From the NCBI GenBank assembly GCA_002368665.1, contig DFEK01000004.1, forward strand, positions 43,426 through 67,608: a stretch of DNA of 24,183 nt, read 5' to 3'. The notes beneath the pieces were generated by a model. It worked only from the letters and a program-made list of their open reading frames with translations, was not told the DNA's origin and made no database searches. This DNA is from Lachnospiraceae bacterium UBA3804. Lineage in GTDB: Bacteria; Bacillota; Clostridia; Lachnospirales; Lachnospiraceae. Positions 23,868 through 24,183 of the stretch are shown here, piece by piece (within the stretch, counting starts at the first letter, position 1; every line of letters starts with the position of its first letter). A program made the position numbers and the translations under genes.

Positions 23868-23904
23868 GCCGACAAGAGTGTTTGAACCGGAAGATGGTGT
23901 CGGC
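23868..23904 (+). terminator. Terminator-like dyad after the second RlmD-like vestige
   Basis: GCCGACA (23868-23874) and TGTCGGC (23898-23904) form a 7-bp stem with a 23-nt loop, preceded by AAA and followed by ATTTAT. It begins 2 bp after the vestige stop, where a gene's own terminator would be. The large loop and interrupted T-run make it weak. Confidence 0.45.
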
Positions 23905-23930
23905 ATTTATAGAAACAGGAGAAGATGAAG

Positions 23931-24183
23931 ATGTGTACAGCAGCAACTTATTATGCAAAGGATCATTATTTCGGACGCAATCTGGATCTGGAATTTTCTT
24001 ATCACGAAGAGATCACTATTGTGCCAAGAAACTATCCCTTTATCTTTCGCAAATGCGAGGGCACCAATCATCATTATGCAATGATCGGAACAGCGTTTGT
24101 TGTGGAGGGGTATCCGCTCTTCTATGATGCCGTAAATGAGAAAGGCCTTGGAATTGCCGGATTAAATTTTCCCGGGAACGCTG
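23931..24183 (+). CDS. Choloylglycine hydrolase family (bile salt hydrolase-like), 3'-truncated
   Basis: The gene runs off the window after 84 codons. The start at 23931 is chosen over ATG 23925 because AGGAG (23917-23921) is well spaced and the protein then begins Met-Cys2, the N-terminal nucleophile of the family. MCTAATYYAKDHYFGRNLDLEFS, with Arg16 and Asp19, and GLNFPGN with Asn79 match the conserved active-site positions of bile salt hydrolases and the related penicillin V acylases. It would cleave the amide bond of conjugated bile salts (or a similar amide) in the cytosol. The C-terminal half, with further catalytic residues, is unseen, so activity and specificity cannot be judged. Confidence 0.92.
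   Translation, partial: MCTAATYYAKDHYFGRNLDLEFSYHEEITIVPRNYPFIFRKCEGTNHHYAMIGTAFVVEGYPLFYDAVNEKGLGIAGLNFPGNA

Noticed and set aside
23882..24127. 81-codon plus-strand frame from 23882
   Set aside because: It is a shifted frame of the bile-salt-hydrolase-like gene, which has the conserved active-site residues in the other frame.

Overview
The window looks like a chromosomal segment of a gut-type Firmicute, most likely a Lachnospiraceae-like Clostridium relative. This rests on AGGAG-type ribosome binding sites, OmpR-type two-component pairs, a CIRCE/HrcA heat-shock operator, MutS2, YhaM, an Lrp-aminotransferase cluster and a bile-salt-hydrolase-like gene. I assigned it from gene content and sequence style only; there is no rRNA here. 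Both ends cut through genes: a sugar-type ABC ATPase on the left and a choloylglycine hydrolase on the right. I saw no tRNA, rRNA, CRISPR array or transposase.

Left half (1-9340, all plus strand). A truncated MalK/MsmX-type ATPase ends in a terminator. A histidine kinase and response regulator (overlapping), an RluA-type pseudouridine synthase and a short-form S-adenosylhomocysteine hydrolase follow as one apparent operon, closed by a terminator. The next operon encodes a polar amino acid ABC transporter (lipoprotein, permease, ATPase). Its last gene is a single reading frame joining a diaminopimelate-epimerase-like racemase to a complete endonuclease III. At two borders the promoter of the next operon is interleaved with the terminator of the previous one.

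Middle (9341-13144, plus). A small heat shock protein sits behind a CIRCE operator whose spacer carries the start of the -35 box. A five-gene unit with a strong promoter follows: a 35-residue membrane peptide, a lone AIR-synthase C-terminal domain, an Lrp/AsnC regulator, a class I/II aminotransferase and TrmL. TrmL overlaps the next gene tail to tail by 17 bp.

Minus-strand block (13128-17777). mutS2 is transcribed first, then an OmpR response regulator and its histidine kinase.

Right part (17905-24183, plus). A membrane-anchored HtrA/PDZ protein that has lost the whole catalytic triad is followed closely by yhaM and rlmD. Just past rlmD the DNA becomes clearly AT-richer and carries accessory genes: a GNAT acetyltransferase, an HD-domain nucleotidase-like protein, an XRE regulator with a large C-terminal domain, and the bile-salt-hydrolase-like gene. 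Two short stretches in this region, ending at 22254 and 23866, encode peptides like the extreme C-terminus of RlmD (VE-T/C-V core followed by a stop). They divide the accessory genes into blocks. I read this as an insertion hotspot at the 3' end of rlmD. This, the racemase-endonuclease III fusion and the dead HtrA are the most noteworthy observations.
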